Shown here piece after piece: positions 36,134-44,585 of a stretch of DNA of 64,000 nucleotides (position 1 is its first letter; each line of letters opens with the position of its first letter). The position numbers and the translations under genes were made by a program. Below the pieces are notes generated by a model. That model did not search any database. It saw only the letters and a program-made list of their open reading frames with translations, and had not been told where the DNA came from. The DNA is from Saprospiraceae bacterium (GTDB lineage: Bacteria; Bacteroidota; Bacteroidia; Chitinophagales; Saprospiraceae): NCBI GenBank assembly GCA_016715985.1, contig JADJXD010000001.1, positions 3,348,001-3,412,000 on the forward strand. Direction: 5' to 3'.

Positions 36134-37153
36134 TTATATTTTTACAAACCTCAGTACTTTTGGAGATTTACCTGGTTCCTGAACTTTGACAAAATACTGA
36201 CCGGAAGAAAGACTTCTCACGTCAATCTGATCAAGTGTTCTGAAATTTCCGGCAGAACACATTTTTCCGTTTATATCTGTGATGATAACGTTTATATTTT
36301 TGTCATGATTTAAATCATTACTGACTAAACTGATATATTCAGAGGTAATATTAGACTGAATGGTAATGTCGGATAAATTTGCCCAGAAGTCCTTAGCAGA
36401 GCTCGCACCAAGATAAAATCTATACACAGTGCTGTCTGTCGGATAGTTGTCCAAACCTGAAGAACCAAAATTTTCTTCATCGGTAAAAGTTATTTTTTTA
36501 ATTGTTGGATTTGCAGGATTACCTTCCAAAACAGATAAAACTATGGGCATACTTTCATCTTCAAGGTCATATTCTGTAATAATAGCCGCCAACATTTTTA
36601 CGCCATTTAAAAAAGTTTCAGGATCAAATTGGATATCAGAAGGCCCATAATGATATTCTATATAAGGGCTGCCCTCATACACCCAAACCTGAAAATTTAA
36701 ATAACTATCGGAGACACCATTTTCATTCAATTCAGTATAAAACCCGACATTAGACCATTCAAGTTTTAATATCCTGTCTCCCGGAATACCGGAAATATTG
36801 GCTGATAAAGGAGACAAATTCTCACCATCAAGATAGCCTCTGTCAATCAAATCATAAGCTACGGGTACCAGCCCTTTAACTAATCCTTGTTGTGTCAACA
36901 CGAAAACTTCTCCACCAGTTCCAATATTGTATAGGTAAAAGTTAGTGTCGGAGTCAAAAAATTGCGACCTGAGAGCCAAAGGTATTATAACATCAGGATC
37001 ATCCCATGTCTCTCCTTCGGTAAGATTTAAACCATCCTCCAATGGAACATAGGGTCTTTGAAAAGTTTCTATCCTGATATTTTCCTGTGCGGAAATGCTG
37101 ATAGAAAATATCAATAATGTCAATGAAAAAAATAAAGTAAAGTTGCGTTTCAT
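36134..37153 (-). CDS. T9SS-exported protein, duplicate A (intact)
   Basis: A 339-aa secreted protein: signal peptide 1-22 (MKRNFTLFFSLTLLIFSISI, ending SAQ), a mature beta-rich region of unknown fold (about 25-250, including NFQVWVYEGSPYIEYHYGPS), and a T9SS type A sorting domain at the C-terminus (about 265-339, NINVIITDINGKM, DVRSLSSGQYFVKV, ending RFVKI). The sorting domain sends it through the type IX system to the cell surface or medium. It is about 70% identical by eye to duplicate B over the first 140 residues and has the same 1020-nt length. Function is unknown. Confidence 0.85.
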   Translation of the reverse strand: MKRNFTLFFSLTLLIFSISISAQENIRIETFQRPYVPLEDGLNLTEGETWDDPDVIIPLALRSQFFDSDTNFYLYNIGTGGEVFVLTQQGLVKGLVPVAYDLIDRGYLDGENLSPLSANISGIPGDRILKLEWSNVGFYTELNENGVSDSYLNFQVWVYEGSPYIEYHYGPSDIQFDPETFLNGVKMLAAIITEYDLEDESMPIVLSVLEGNPANPTIKKITFTDEENFGSSGLDNYPTDSTVYRFYLGASSAKDFWANLSDITIQSNITSEYISLVSNDLNHDKNINVIITDINGKMCSAGNFRTLDQIDVRSLSSGQYFVKVQEPGKSPKVLRFVKI

Positions 37154-37256
37154 AATAAATATTTAATGATTATCTAATCGAAAATTAAAATTCAAAATTA
37201 AGACATTATTGATAGTGTTGTAAAATAATAGGACAGTTTAATAATAGTTTAAGACT
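37154..37256. other. Upstream region of duplicate A
   Basis: About 100 nt of AT-rich DNA that resembles the region upstream of duplicate B (40117 onward), for example AAATTCAAAA in both. It ends where mutS2-like sequence begins at 37257, which I take as the duplication junction. Confidence 0.5.
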
Positions 37257-37346
37257 AAAATGCTCAATGAGTACAAAAACATCAAAAAAATATGGCTCTC
37301 AGGGACTGAATATGGCAGTCACAAAGTGCCATATTTTCAATTATAA
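37257..37346 (+). pseudogene. Remnant of the mutS2 3' end
   Basis: The 90 nt translate as KMLNEYKNIKKIWLSGTEYG and on to PYFQL then TAA, against KMLNEYKDIKKIWHPDAEYG and TYVQL-stop at the end of mutS2 (about 36043-36129). The shared similarity continues past the stop into the 3' end of the adjacent T9SS gene in both copies. It is therefore a duplicated fragment, not a gene. Homology stops abruptly upstream of 37257. Confidence 0.88.
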
Positions 37347-37983
37347 TTTTCTATATTTTTACAAATCTCAGTACTTTTGGAGATTTACCTTTCTCCTGAA
37401 CTTTCACAAAATATTGACCGGTAGATAGACTTCTCACATCGATCTGATCAAATGCTCTGAAATTTCCTGTAGAAACCACTTTGCCGTTTATATCTGTGAT
37501 AACCACATTTATATTCTTGTCATGATTTAAATCAGAACTTACCAATCTGATATATTCAGAAGTCATATTTGATTGTATGGTGATGTCTGACAAATTTGCC
37601 CAAAACTCCTTCGCAACACTTGCACCAAGATAAAACCTATAAACAGTACCATCTGTAGGATAGTCGTCCAGGCCAACAATATCAGTCTCATCACCATTAG
37701 TATCAATAAAATTAGTTTTCCTGATAACTGGATTTTCCATACTTCCTTCCAGTACCCACATTTCTACTTCATCATTTTCAAGGTTATAATATGTAGCTAT
37801 TAATGGTGCAATTATAGAATTCTCAAAATCAGAAAGACTATCCAGCTCAGACTGAAAATCTGAAGGACCGTAATGGAATTCTATATAAGGACTTCCTTCA
37901 TAAATCCAAACCTGAAAATTGATAGAACTAATTAGGGTCTGCTGAAGGCATAAAAAAGTGAGTAAACATATATGCGTAATGGT

Positions 37984-37992
37984 TATATTTGC
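37984..37992 (+). promoter_or_regulatory. Transposase promoter -7 element
   Basis: TATATTTGC matches TAnnTTTGC 21 nt before the transposase ATG at 38013, well inside the left end of the IS. Confidence 0.5.
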
Positions 37993-38012
37993 ACAATAAA
38001 GTGCAAGAGTAT

Positions 38013-39650
38013 ATGGCAAAAGCTCAAAAAAGTCGTGCATCAAAGCTTCGATATCTTAGTCCGAGTGTGGTTCCATTACCTGGATTTGAGACTCCCTTTG
38101 ACCAACATTTGGACAAAAATAACAGGTGGGTAAAGTTGGCTCAACTCATACCTTGGGATAGCATAGTAAATATTTACTTGTCCAAGTTAAAGAATCAGAA
38201 ACTGGGAGCTGACAGCATAAATCCTCGTGTAGTGATAGGAGCTATGATTATCAAACATATTAATGATTTTAGTGACAGAGAGACCGTACTGCAAATACAG
38301 GAGAATGTCTACATGCAGTATTTTATAGGCTTTAGTAGTTTTAGTAATCAAGCACCATTTGATGCTTCACTTTTCGTAGAGTTTCGTAATCGTTTAGGTC
38401 CGGAAGATATCAATAAAATAAACGAAAAGATTGTAAAAATCTATCAACAATCGATTGACGAGAGTAGCGAAGATGGAAACATAAAAAATGATACTGTTGA
38501 ACATAAAGATAAATCTGAAGCAATTCCTCCGGAGGTTAGTGTACCCACACAAGATGACGTGACACAATCAACGACAGTCTCCGACGAAGTAGAAAAAGTA
38601 AATGTAATACGTGATAAAAAAGTAGAATTACGTGGTTCACTGATCATGGATGCGACGGTATGTCCGCAGGAGATAGCATATCCTACAGATTTGGATTTGC
38701 TAAATGAATCTCGGGAACAGTCTGAGAAGTTAATAGATGGATTGATGGATTACATAAGAGAATGGACCGCATTGAAAATAAAAAAGCCGAGGACGTACAG
38801 GAAGGTAGCACGCACACATTATTTGAAGATAGCGCAAAAGAAGACCAGAAGCCGCTCTGAAATTAGAAAAGGAATCAGGCAGCAACTACAATACCTCAAA
38901 AGAAATATTAAACATCTTCACTGGCTGTTGGATCAAATAGGAGTGATTGTATTTGATAAAAAGGCATATAAGTATTTTTTGGTGATTCAACATTTGTACG
39001 ACCAACAAAAGACTATGTATGATACCAAGACACATAGTATTGAAAACCGTATAGTGAGTATCCACCAACCACATGTGAGACCAATAAAAATGGGGAACAA
39101 TAATTCGGATACAGAATTTGGAGCAAAGATACAATCTAGCTTGATGGACGGATTTGTGTTTATAGACGAGTTGAACTGGGAAGCATTTAATGAGGGTACA
39201 AGATTAAAATTGAGTGTAGAAAACTACAAAAGGCGACTGGGCTATTATCCCCAAAAAGTATTGGCGGATAAGATATATTGTACGAGAGAGAATCGAAACT
39301 TCCTCAAAGAAATGGGTATAGAGCTACGGGCAAAACCATTAGGAAGACCGAAGGCATTGTCAAATCAAGTAAGACCCGGAGAAAGAAATCCCATTGAAGG
39401 AAAGTTTGGTCAGGCAAAGCGGGGGTATGGTCTTGACAAGATAAGAGCAAAGCTGGCTTCAACGAGTGAATCATGGATTTCCACCATTATACTGGTGCTC
39501 AACCTAGTCAAGTTGGCTGGGACAGCACTGTATTGCCTAACACAAAGCATTGTAAAACATTTTAAGCAATGGTGTACCTTGCAGGTAAATCAGTTGTTAT
39601 TAATATTGTTGAGTATGGTCCAGCCCAGAAAGTACTGGGGATCAGGTTGA
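38013..39650 (+). CDS. IS1182/IS5-superfamily DDE transposase
   Basis: A 545-aa transposase starting at ATG 38013; a TTG at 37989 overlaps the promoter. The N-terminal DUF772-type domain (RWVKLAQLIPWDSIVNIY to VEFRNRLG, about 35-140) precedes an acidic insert rich in Asp/Glu/Thr. The catalytic domain follows: first Asp in SLIMDATVCPQEI, second Asp in VLADKIYCTREN, and Glu in RNPIEGKFGQAKRGYGLDKI. The gene is complete and the IS ends are perfect, so the element may still be active. Confidence 0.88.
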   Translation: MAKAQKSRASKLRYLSPSVVPLPGFETPFDQHLDKNNRWVKLAQLIPWDSIVNIYLSKLKNQKLGADSINPRVVIGAMIIKHINDFSDRETVLQIQENVYMQYFIGFSSFSNQAPFDASLFVEFRNRLGPEDINKINEKIVKIYQQSIDESSEDGNIKNDTVEHKDKSEAIPPEVSVPTQDDVTQSTTVSDEVEKVNVIRDKKVELRGSLIMDATVCPQEIAYPTDLDLLNESREQSEKLIDGLMDYIREWTALKIKKPRTYRKVARTHYLKIAQKKTRSRSEIRKGIRQQLQYLKRNIKHLHWLLDQIGVIVFDKKAYKYFLVIQHLYDQQKTMYDTKTHSIENRIVSIHQPHVRPIKMGNNNSDTEFGAKIQSSLMDGFVFIDELNWEAFNEGTRLKLSVENYKRRLGYYPQKVLADKIYCTRENRNFLKEMGIELRAKPLGRPKALSNQVRPGERNPIEGKFGQAKRGYGLDKIRAKLASTSESWISTIILVLNLVKLAGTALYCLTQSIVKHFKQWCTLQVNQLLLILLSMVQPRKYWGSG

Positions 39651-40208
39651 ACTTCCGACATATTCAGCAGACCCTAATTAATTGGACATCGTATTCTCTG
39701 GCAAAGCCTGCATTTGCCCACTCAAGTTTCAGGATTCTGTCTCCGGCAACGCCTGAAATACCGGCAGATATAGGAGATAGATTTGTGAAATCGTAATAAC
39801 CTCTGTCCATCAAATCAAAATTAACAGCGGCAAACCATTTAATTTCATCTTGTTGGGTCAATAATAATACTTCGGCACCTTCACCCAGGCTATATATATA
39901 AGTATTAGTATCAGAATTAAAAAATTCTGAGCGTAATGCCAATGGTAAGACTATATCCGGATCATTCCATGATTGTCCTTCAGTAAGATTAACTCCATTT
40001 TCCAATGGTACATAGGGTCTTTGAAAAGTTTCTACCTTTATATTTTCCTGAGCTGACAAGCTGATAGAGAATGACATTATTGTCAATGAAAGAAGTAAAG
40101 TAAAGTTGTGTTTCATAATAATTTTTTATTGTGAATAACTAAAAAGACAAAATTCAAAAATGACAAAATTATATGTCAGGTGTAATTAATACTGTAATTT
40201 ATATTTCA

Positions 40209-40868
40209 TTAAGACTTTATGACTCCGTCTTCAATAGTAATCATACGGTCACTCATGGCTGCAAGATCCGGATTATGGGTAACGATAACAAAAGTTTGTT
40301 TGAAATCCTGTCTTAGTTTCAGGAACAGGTGGTGCAGGTCTTCAGAACTTGCTTTATCCAGATTTCCTGTAGGTTCGTCTGCAAATACAACATCCGGATT
40401 GTTGATCAGTGCTCTGGCTACAGCTACTCTTTGGGCTTCACCACCGGATAACTGATTGGGCTTATGTTCCATTCTATCGGCTAGTCCGAGATAATCCAGC
40501 AATTCTTTGGCACGATTGGTCACAGCACTATCACTTCTGCCGCTGATATATGCTGGAATACACACATTTTCCAATGCCGAAAACTCCATGAGCAAATGAT
40601 GAAACTGAAATACAAAACCAATGTGATTGTTCCTGAATTTTGCCAGTTCTTTTTCATTCATACTACTCACAAGGGATTCCCTGATAATCAGTCGTCCGGA
40701 ATCAGGAAGATCAAGTGTTCCTAATATATGTAAAAGAGTACTCTTTCCTGCGCCGGATTTGCCTACCACACTGACAATTTCAGCTTTTTTGATCTCGAGA
40801 TTTATTCCTCTCAACACTTTAATGTCACCATAAGTCTTTAAGATATTTTCAGCGTGAATCATGTTCAT
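40209..40868 (-). CDS. lolD: LolD-like ABC transporter ATP-binding protein
   Basis: A 219-aa ATPase with Walker A GKSGAGKST (about 36-44), Q-loop VFQFHHLL, signature LSGGEAQR, Walker B VVFADEP and THN switch. The FQFHHLLMEFSALENV segment is typical of LolD, the ATPase of the LolCDE lipoprotein-release complex, and of the related MacB group. The membrane subunits are not nearby. It stands alone upstream of duplicate B and is transcribed away from the glycosyltransferase gene. Confidence 0.88.
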   Translation of the reverse strand: MNMIHAENILKTYGDIKVLRGINLEIKKAEIVSVVGKSGAGKSTLLHILGTLDLPDSGRLIIRESLVSSMNEKELAKFRNNHIGFVFQFHHLLMEFSALENVCIPAYISGRSDSAVTNRAKELLDYLGLADRMEHKPNQLSGGEAQRVAVARALINNPDVVFADEPTGNLDKASSEDLHHLFLKLRQDFKQTFVIVTHNPDLAAMSDRMITIEDGVIKS

Positions 40869-41273
40869 TTCATTTGAAGGGCGTAAAGTTATAAAATAAC
40901 CACTGATTTTGAATTCAAATTTTATTTCTGATAAAAGATACAGATTTGTAATTTCATTTTTTTATCAATGGATTATTTTATCAGGTCTTTTTAAAGGCTA
41001 GCGTGATTCTTATTTGAACCATAGAACGAACTTTTTGCAAAGCATTTTTAGTCAACACATTATACAAAAAAATTAAATATATATAAAGTATTTTAATAAA
41101 TTATTAACAAAATGGATACTAATATTCTTCCGAATTAAGTTTATTTGTGGAAATTTCGTCAAAGTCGCAGGATTAACATTTTAAGTATAAATTAATTGTC
41201 AAGTATTATTTATTTAGAGCTATTTTTTCTACCTTTGACGTCCTTATAAATCGATATTTGCTAAAAGAGTTTT
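40869..41273. other. 405-nt AT-rich divergent intergenic region
   Basis: This region separates the lolD-like gene from the glycosyltransferase gene. It contains a -7 element at 41230-41237 and a near-match (TAACTTTAC on the minus strand, 40883-40891) in front of the lolD-like gene. I find no open frame, repeat or RNA fold in the middle. Confidence 0.5.
41230..41237 (+). promoter_or_regulatory. -7 element before the glycosyltransferase
   Basis: TACCTTTG fits TAnnTTTG, 37 nt before the start codon. No good -33 partner. Confidence 0.4.
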
Positions 41274-42491
41274 ATGAAGATTCTTCAGTTGTGTAAAAAG
41301 TTTCCCTTTCCACTTAAAGATGGAGAGTCTATAGCTGTTACATATTTAAGTAATGCATTGCACCATCTGGGTTGTGAAATCACCTTACTTAGTATGAACA
41401 CAACTAAGCATTACTTTGATCTCAGTACCCTTCCCGAAGAGTTTAATCATTATAAGGAGATACACGTTACAGATCTTGATAATAACCTTCGGATTTCAGA
41501 TGCTTTTAAAAATCTTTTTACCAAAGATTCATATCATGTAAGCAGGTTTGTTTGCAATGACTTTAAAGATAAACTGATAGAGCTGCTCACTAAAAATGAT
41601 TTTGATGTAGTACAGTTAGAAACTTTATATCTTTCTCCGTATATAGAAGTAATAAAAGAACACTCCAAGGCTCTGATCACTATGCGTGCACATAATGTGG
41701 AGCATGAAATTTGGGAAAGGATTTCTTCCAATACAAAGTTTCTTCCCAAAAAATTATATCTCAAATATCTGACAAGCAAGTTAAAAAGATACGAGCTGAA
41801 TCACTTAAATGATTATGATTATCTGATCGCTGTGTCAGAGAGAGATCTTAAAAAGTTTAAAACTTTAGGTTATAAAAATGGAGCGATGGCTTCCCCTATA
41901 GGACTGAATATTAACAATTACGCTAAAATAGCCCATTCGCATCCTACAACGGACTTATGTTTTATTGGCGCTTTGGACTGGATGCCCAACATGGAAGGGT
42001 TAATGTGGTTTTTAAATAATGTATGGCCTGAAATAAATAATCAACATCCGGATTTAAAATTTCATATAGCAGGTAGAAATACACCAGATGCCTTACTAAA
42101 ATTAAATCTGAAAAATGTTGTGGTTCATGGTGAAGTCAAAGATGCAATAGAATTTATCAATAACTATAAAGTTATGGTAGTACCTTTATTTTCAGGAAGT
42201 GGGATGCGGGTTAAGATTCTGGAAGGTATGGCATTAGGGAAAGTTGTCATTACAACCACACTCGGAAAGGAAGGCATCCACGCAGATCATGGAAAACACT
42301 TATTGGTTGCCGACAATCCTGAAACTTTCATAGATGCAATTTCTCATGTTTTTGAATCTGATTTTAACAGTATTCAAATGGGGCTTGAAGCAAAGAATTT
42401 TGTAAAAGATTTTTATGATCATAGTGAAAATGCCTCCAGACTTCTTCAGAAATATAAAAGCCTGAAAGAAAGTCCTGCATATAAACATTAA
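41274..42491 (+). CDS. Group 1/4 glycosyltransferase (GT-B fold)
   Basis: A 405-aa glycosyltransferase. The N-terminal acceptor domain begins KILQLCKKFPFPLKDGESIA with a Gly-rich first loop. The C-terminal donor domain has FIGALDWMPNMEGLMWFL (about 225-242), HIAGRN (about 264), VHGEVKDA, and the EX7E-like donor site around VPLFSGSGMRVKILEGMALG (about 304-323). GT4 enzymes transfer sugars from nucleotide or lipid donors to glycans. There is no polysaccharide cluster around it, so the product is unknown. It does not overlap with the ccm genes downstream (86-nt gap). Confidence 0.9.
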   Translation: MKILQLCKKFPFPLKDGESIAVTYLSNALHHLGCEITLLSMNTTKHYFDLSTLPEEFNHYKEIHVTDLDNNLRISDAFKNLFTKDSYHVSRFVCNDFKDKLIELLTKNDFDVVQLETLYLSPYIEVIKEHSKALITMRAHNVEHEIWERISSNTKFLPKKLYLKYLTSKLKRYELNHLNDYDYLIAVSERDLKKFKTLGYKNGAMASPIGLNINNYAKIAHSHPTTDLCFIGALDWMPNMEGLMWFLNNVWPEINNQHPDLKFHIAGRNTPDALLKLNLKNVVVHGEVKDAIEFINNYKVMVVPLFSGSGMRVKILEGMALGKVVITTTLGKEGIHADHGKHLLVADNPETFIDAISHVFESDFNSIQMGLEAKNFVKDFYDHSENASRLLQKYKSLKESPAYKH

Positions 42492-42577
42492 TGAATGTAT
42501 CATTTATATCCATTTGCTGCTTATAACAAAACTGCCATTCTGAATCTTTTTGTTTTCTTTCCAATTCATTTAATATA

Positions 42578-43234
42578 ATGAATCTACTGAGGATAAAACA
42601 TATTTTCATCAAAGAAGTATCTATAGAATTCAGACAAAAATTTGCACTGGCGGGCATTTTCCTCTTTGCAGCTACGATGGTTTTTCTGATATATAAATCT
42701 TTTAATGATATCAGCACCAGAGAATGGACAGTTTTGTTATGGATTGTAACTCTTTTTGCAGGACTGAATGCTATTGTAAAAAGTTTTTTGCAGGAAAAAA
42801 GAGAAACCTATCTTTATTACTACACTTTATTTGATCCGATAGAGTTGATCATTGCCAAACTCGTATATAATTTCATCTTTTTGGCATTACTTTTTTTAAG
42901 TATTTTATTGTTTATGTCCGTTTTTGTGGGATTTCCGGTCAGAGATTTGGGATTATTTTTCGGTGGTTCTGCATTGGGCCTTTTTGGAATTTCGGTGGTT
43001 TTTACATTCGTTTCTGTAATATCATCCTCGGAAAACGGAAATGCAACTTTGATGGCCATACTCGCCTTACCACTGTCACTTCCTGTACTTCTATTATTGT
43101 TAAAAATCACCGCAGTGAGTACAGGATTGATAAATGATACAGAAATAGATCAGGATGTTGTACTTTTGTGCGGTGTCGATGCCATATTGTTAGGTTGTGT
43201 GTTTTTATTATTTCCTATATTATGGCGTTCTTAA
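42578..43234 (+). CDS. ccmB: Heme exporter subunit CcmB-like
   Basis: A 218-aa integral membrane protein with six predicted hydrophobic segments and CcmB-type beginnings (KHIFIKEVSIEFRQKFALAG). CcmB is the membrane part of the CcmABCD system that loads heme onto CcmE for c-type cytochrome maturation. No ccmA follows directly. It overlaps or abuts the ccmC-like gene. Confidence 0.88.
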   Translation: MNLLRIKHIFIKEVSIEFRQKFALAGIFLFAATMVFLIYKSFNDISTREWTVLLWIVTLFAGLNAIVKSFLQEKRETYLYYYTLFDPIELIIAKLVYNFIFLALLFLSILLFMSVFVGFPVRDLGLFFGGSALGLFGISVVFTFVSVISSSENGNATLMAILALPLSLPVLLLLLKITAVSTGLINDTEIDQDVVLLCGVDAILLGCVFLLFPILWRS

Positions 43235-43245
43235 AATATAATTTT

Positions 43246-44313
43246 ATGAAAGGATTGTGGTGGAAATTATTGGGTCCGGTTATTTTTTTGTACGTCCTGA
43301 TTGCAGGGATGTTAGTGCCACTCAACCCGGGTGTAACAGCGATTTCTCCATCCAGCGCAAATAGCGGAGAGGTTGTAACTATCAAAGTTCAAGGCTACAA
43401 TACACACTTTACTACTGCTTCCCAAAACAGAGCATGGTTAAAATTGGACAGTATTCATTCTGTTGCTGCTATTGATGTCAAAGCTGAGAATGATAATATT
43501 CTTCAATTAAAATTTGCAATACCGGTTACTTTTCCGGACAATAAAAAAGCGTATGCTTTAAATCTGATAATCGATAACGAAATTGACGGAGCCTTTGTGC
43601 AACCCTCAGGAGTTTTTATCAGCCATAATTCCGACCAAAACGTTTTTGACAGTGCCGAATGGACACGGGACAGGATTGCAGATCTTCATCAAAAGCAAGG
43701 TATTGGATTTCCTTACAGGAATATTCTGAATGAAACGATTCGCAATACTTTTTTTCATGTAGCGTTGTGGTTTGCAATGTTTATTTTATTAATAGTAGGC
43801 TTGTATTATGCGGTCAGGTATCTGAGTTCCGGTGACATTCAATACGATACCCAATCTGCAGCTTTCAACAAAGTGGCTATATTATATGGAGTATTAGGAC
43901 TTATTACCGGCTCGATCTGGGCCAAGTTTACCTGGAACACCTTTTGGACCACAGATGTAAAATTAAATATGACAGCTGTTGCTATGCTGATATATCTGGC
44001 ATATCTGGTACTCAGGGGATCATCGTCAGATCAGGATAAGAGAGCTAAACTTTCGGCTGCATACAGTATTTTTGCGTTTCTGGCATTGATACCCTTGGTT
44101 TTTGTGATCCCAAGGTTGACAGACAGTCTTCATCCCGGAAATGGAGGGAATCCTGCATTAGGTGGCGAAGATCTTGATAATACACTCAGACTGTTTTTTT
44201 ACCCATCAATCGTTGCACTTATTTTGCTGGGTGTATGGATGTCCCAATTGAAGATCCGATATGAAAAATTAAATGAACGTGTGATGCTTTCAGACAAAAA
44301 TTCAATTAAATAA
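43246..44313 (+). CDS. ccmC: CcmC-like cytochrome c assembly protein with periplasmic insert
   Basis: A 355-aa membrane protein from ATG 43246, 11 nt past ccmB; ATG 43222, overlapping ccmB, is the alternative. After a first membrane segment it carries an approximately 130-residue periplasmic domain (PGVTAISPSSANSGEVV onward, IPT/Ig-like) absent from proteobacterial CcmC. Then come five further membrane segments with the modified tryptophan-rich heme-handling region SIWAKFTWNTFWTTD and the His-containing DSLHP. It belongs to the heme-handling cytochrome c assembly family. Such extended forms are usual in Bacteroidota. Confidence 0.85.
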   Translation: MKGLWWKLLGPVIFLYVLIAGMLVPLNPGVTAISPSSANSGEVVTIKVQGYNTHFTTASQNRAWLKLDSIHSVAAIDVKAENDNILQLKFAIPVTFPDNKKAYALNLIIDNEIDGAFVQPSGVFISHNSDQNVFDSAEWTRDRIADLHQKQGIGFPYRNILNETIRNTFFHVALWFAMFILLIVGLYYAVRYLSSGDIQYDTQSAAFNKVAILYGVLGLITGSIWAKFTWNTFWTTDVKLNMTAVAMLIYLAYLVLRGSSSDQDKRAKLSAAYSIFAFLALIPLVFVIPRLTDSLHPGNGGNPALGGEDLDNTLRLFFYPSIVALILLGVWMSQLKIRYEKLNERVMLSDKNSIK

Positions 44314-44369
44314 TTTTTTTTAATCAATAAAATGAGCGACCTTTCGCTAACTTTTTAACGGCCACATAA

Positions 44370-44585
44370 ATGAGAAAAAGCAATTTTTTAGTCTTCGTTT
44401 TGCTCCTGACATGTTCAGGTATCAGTTACGGACAATCCGACACAACTGACTTTCTGAGAAGTACGGGTAAAATATATTCTGTAGTAGCTGTAATTGCAGT
44501 TATTTTTATCGGAATTGTTATTTTCCTTTATCGCCTAGATAATAAGCTAACCAAATTAGAAAATCAAATAAACAATGAGCAGTAG
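44370..44585 (+). CDS. ccmD: CcmD-like small membrane protein
   Basis: A 71-aa protein with a signal-anchor-like N-terminus (LLLTCSGISYGQ) and one clear membrane helix (about 32-51, VVAVIAVIFIGIVIFLYR) followed by a charged tail. Size, topology and position after ccmC match CcmD, which stabilises heme-loaded CcmE with CcmC. Its last 11 nt overlap the start of the glutamate dehydrogenase gene, so the two are probably translationally coupled. Confidence 0.82.
   Translation: MRKSNFLVFVLLLTCSGISYGQSDTTDFLRSTGKIYSVVAVIAVIFIGIVIFLYRLDNKLTKLENQINNEQ

Larger units (their letters stand above)
37929..39680. mobile_element. 1740-bp IS (IS1182-like) with 6-bp target duplication
   Basis: The element spans 37935-39674. 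Its ends are perfect 12-bp inverted repeats: GGGTCTGCTGAA at 37935-37946 and TTCAGCAGACCC at 39663-39674. Each side carries TAATTA (37929-37934 and 39675-39680), a palindromic target site duplicated on insertion. Length and palindromic target fit IS1182; an IS5-type placement is the alternative. The single transposase gene is intact. Confidence 0.88.
37351..40116 (-). pseudogene. T9SS-exported protein, duplicate B, split by an insertion sequence
   Basis: The N-terminal part (40116 down to 39675: signal peptide MKHNFTLLLSLTIMSFSISL, then homologous to duplicate A) and the C-terminal part (37928 down to 37351, with the T9SS sorting domain ending RFVKI) are separated by an IS. Removing the IS and one copy of its TAATTA target duplication joins EYDVQLI to SSINFQVW in frame and gives 1020 nt, exactly the length of duplicate A. 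The IS is thus the only disruption visible. No intact exported product can be made now. Confidence 0.92.
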
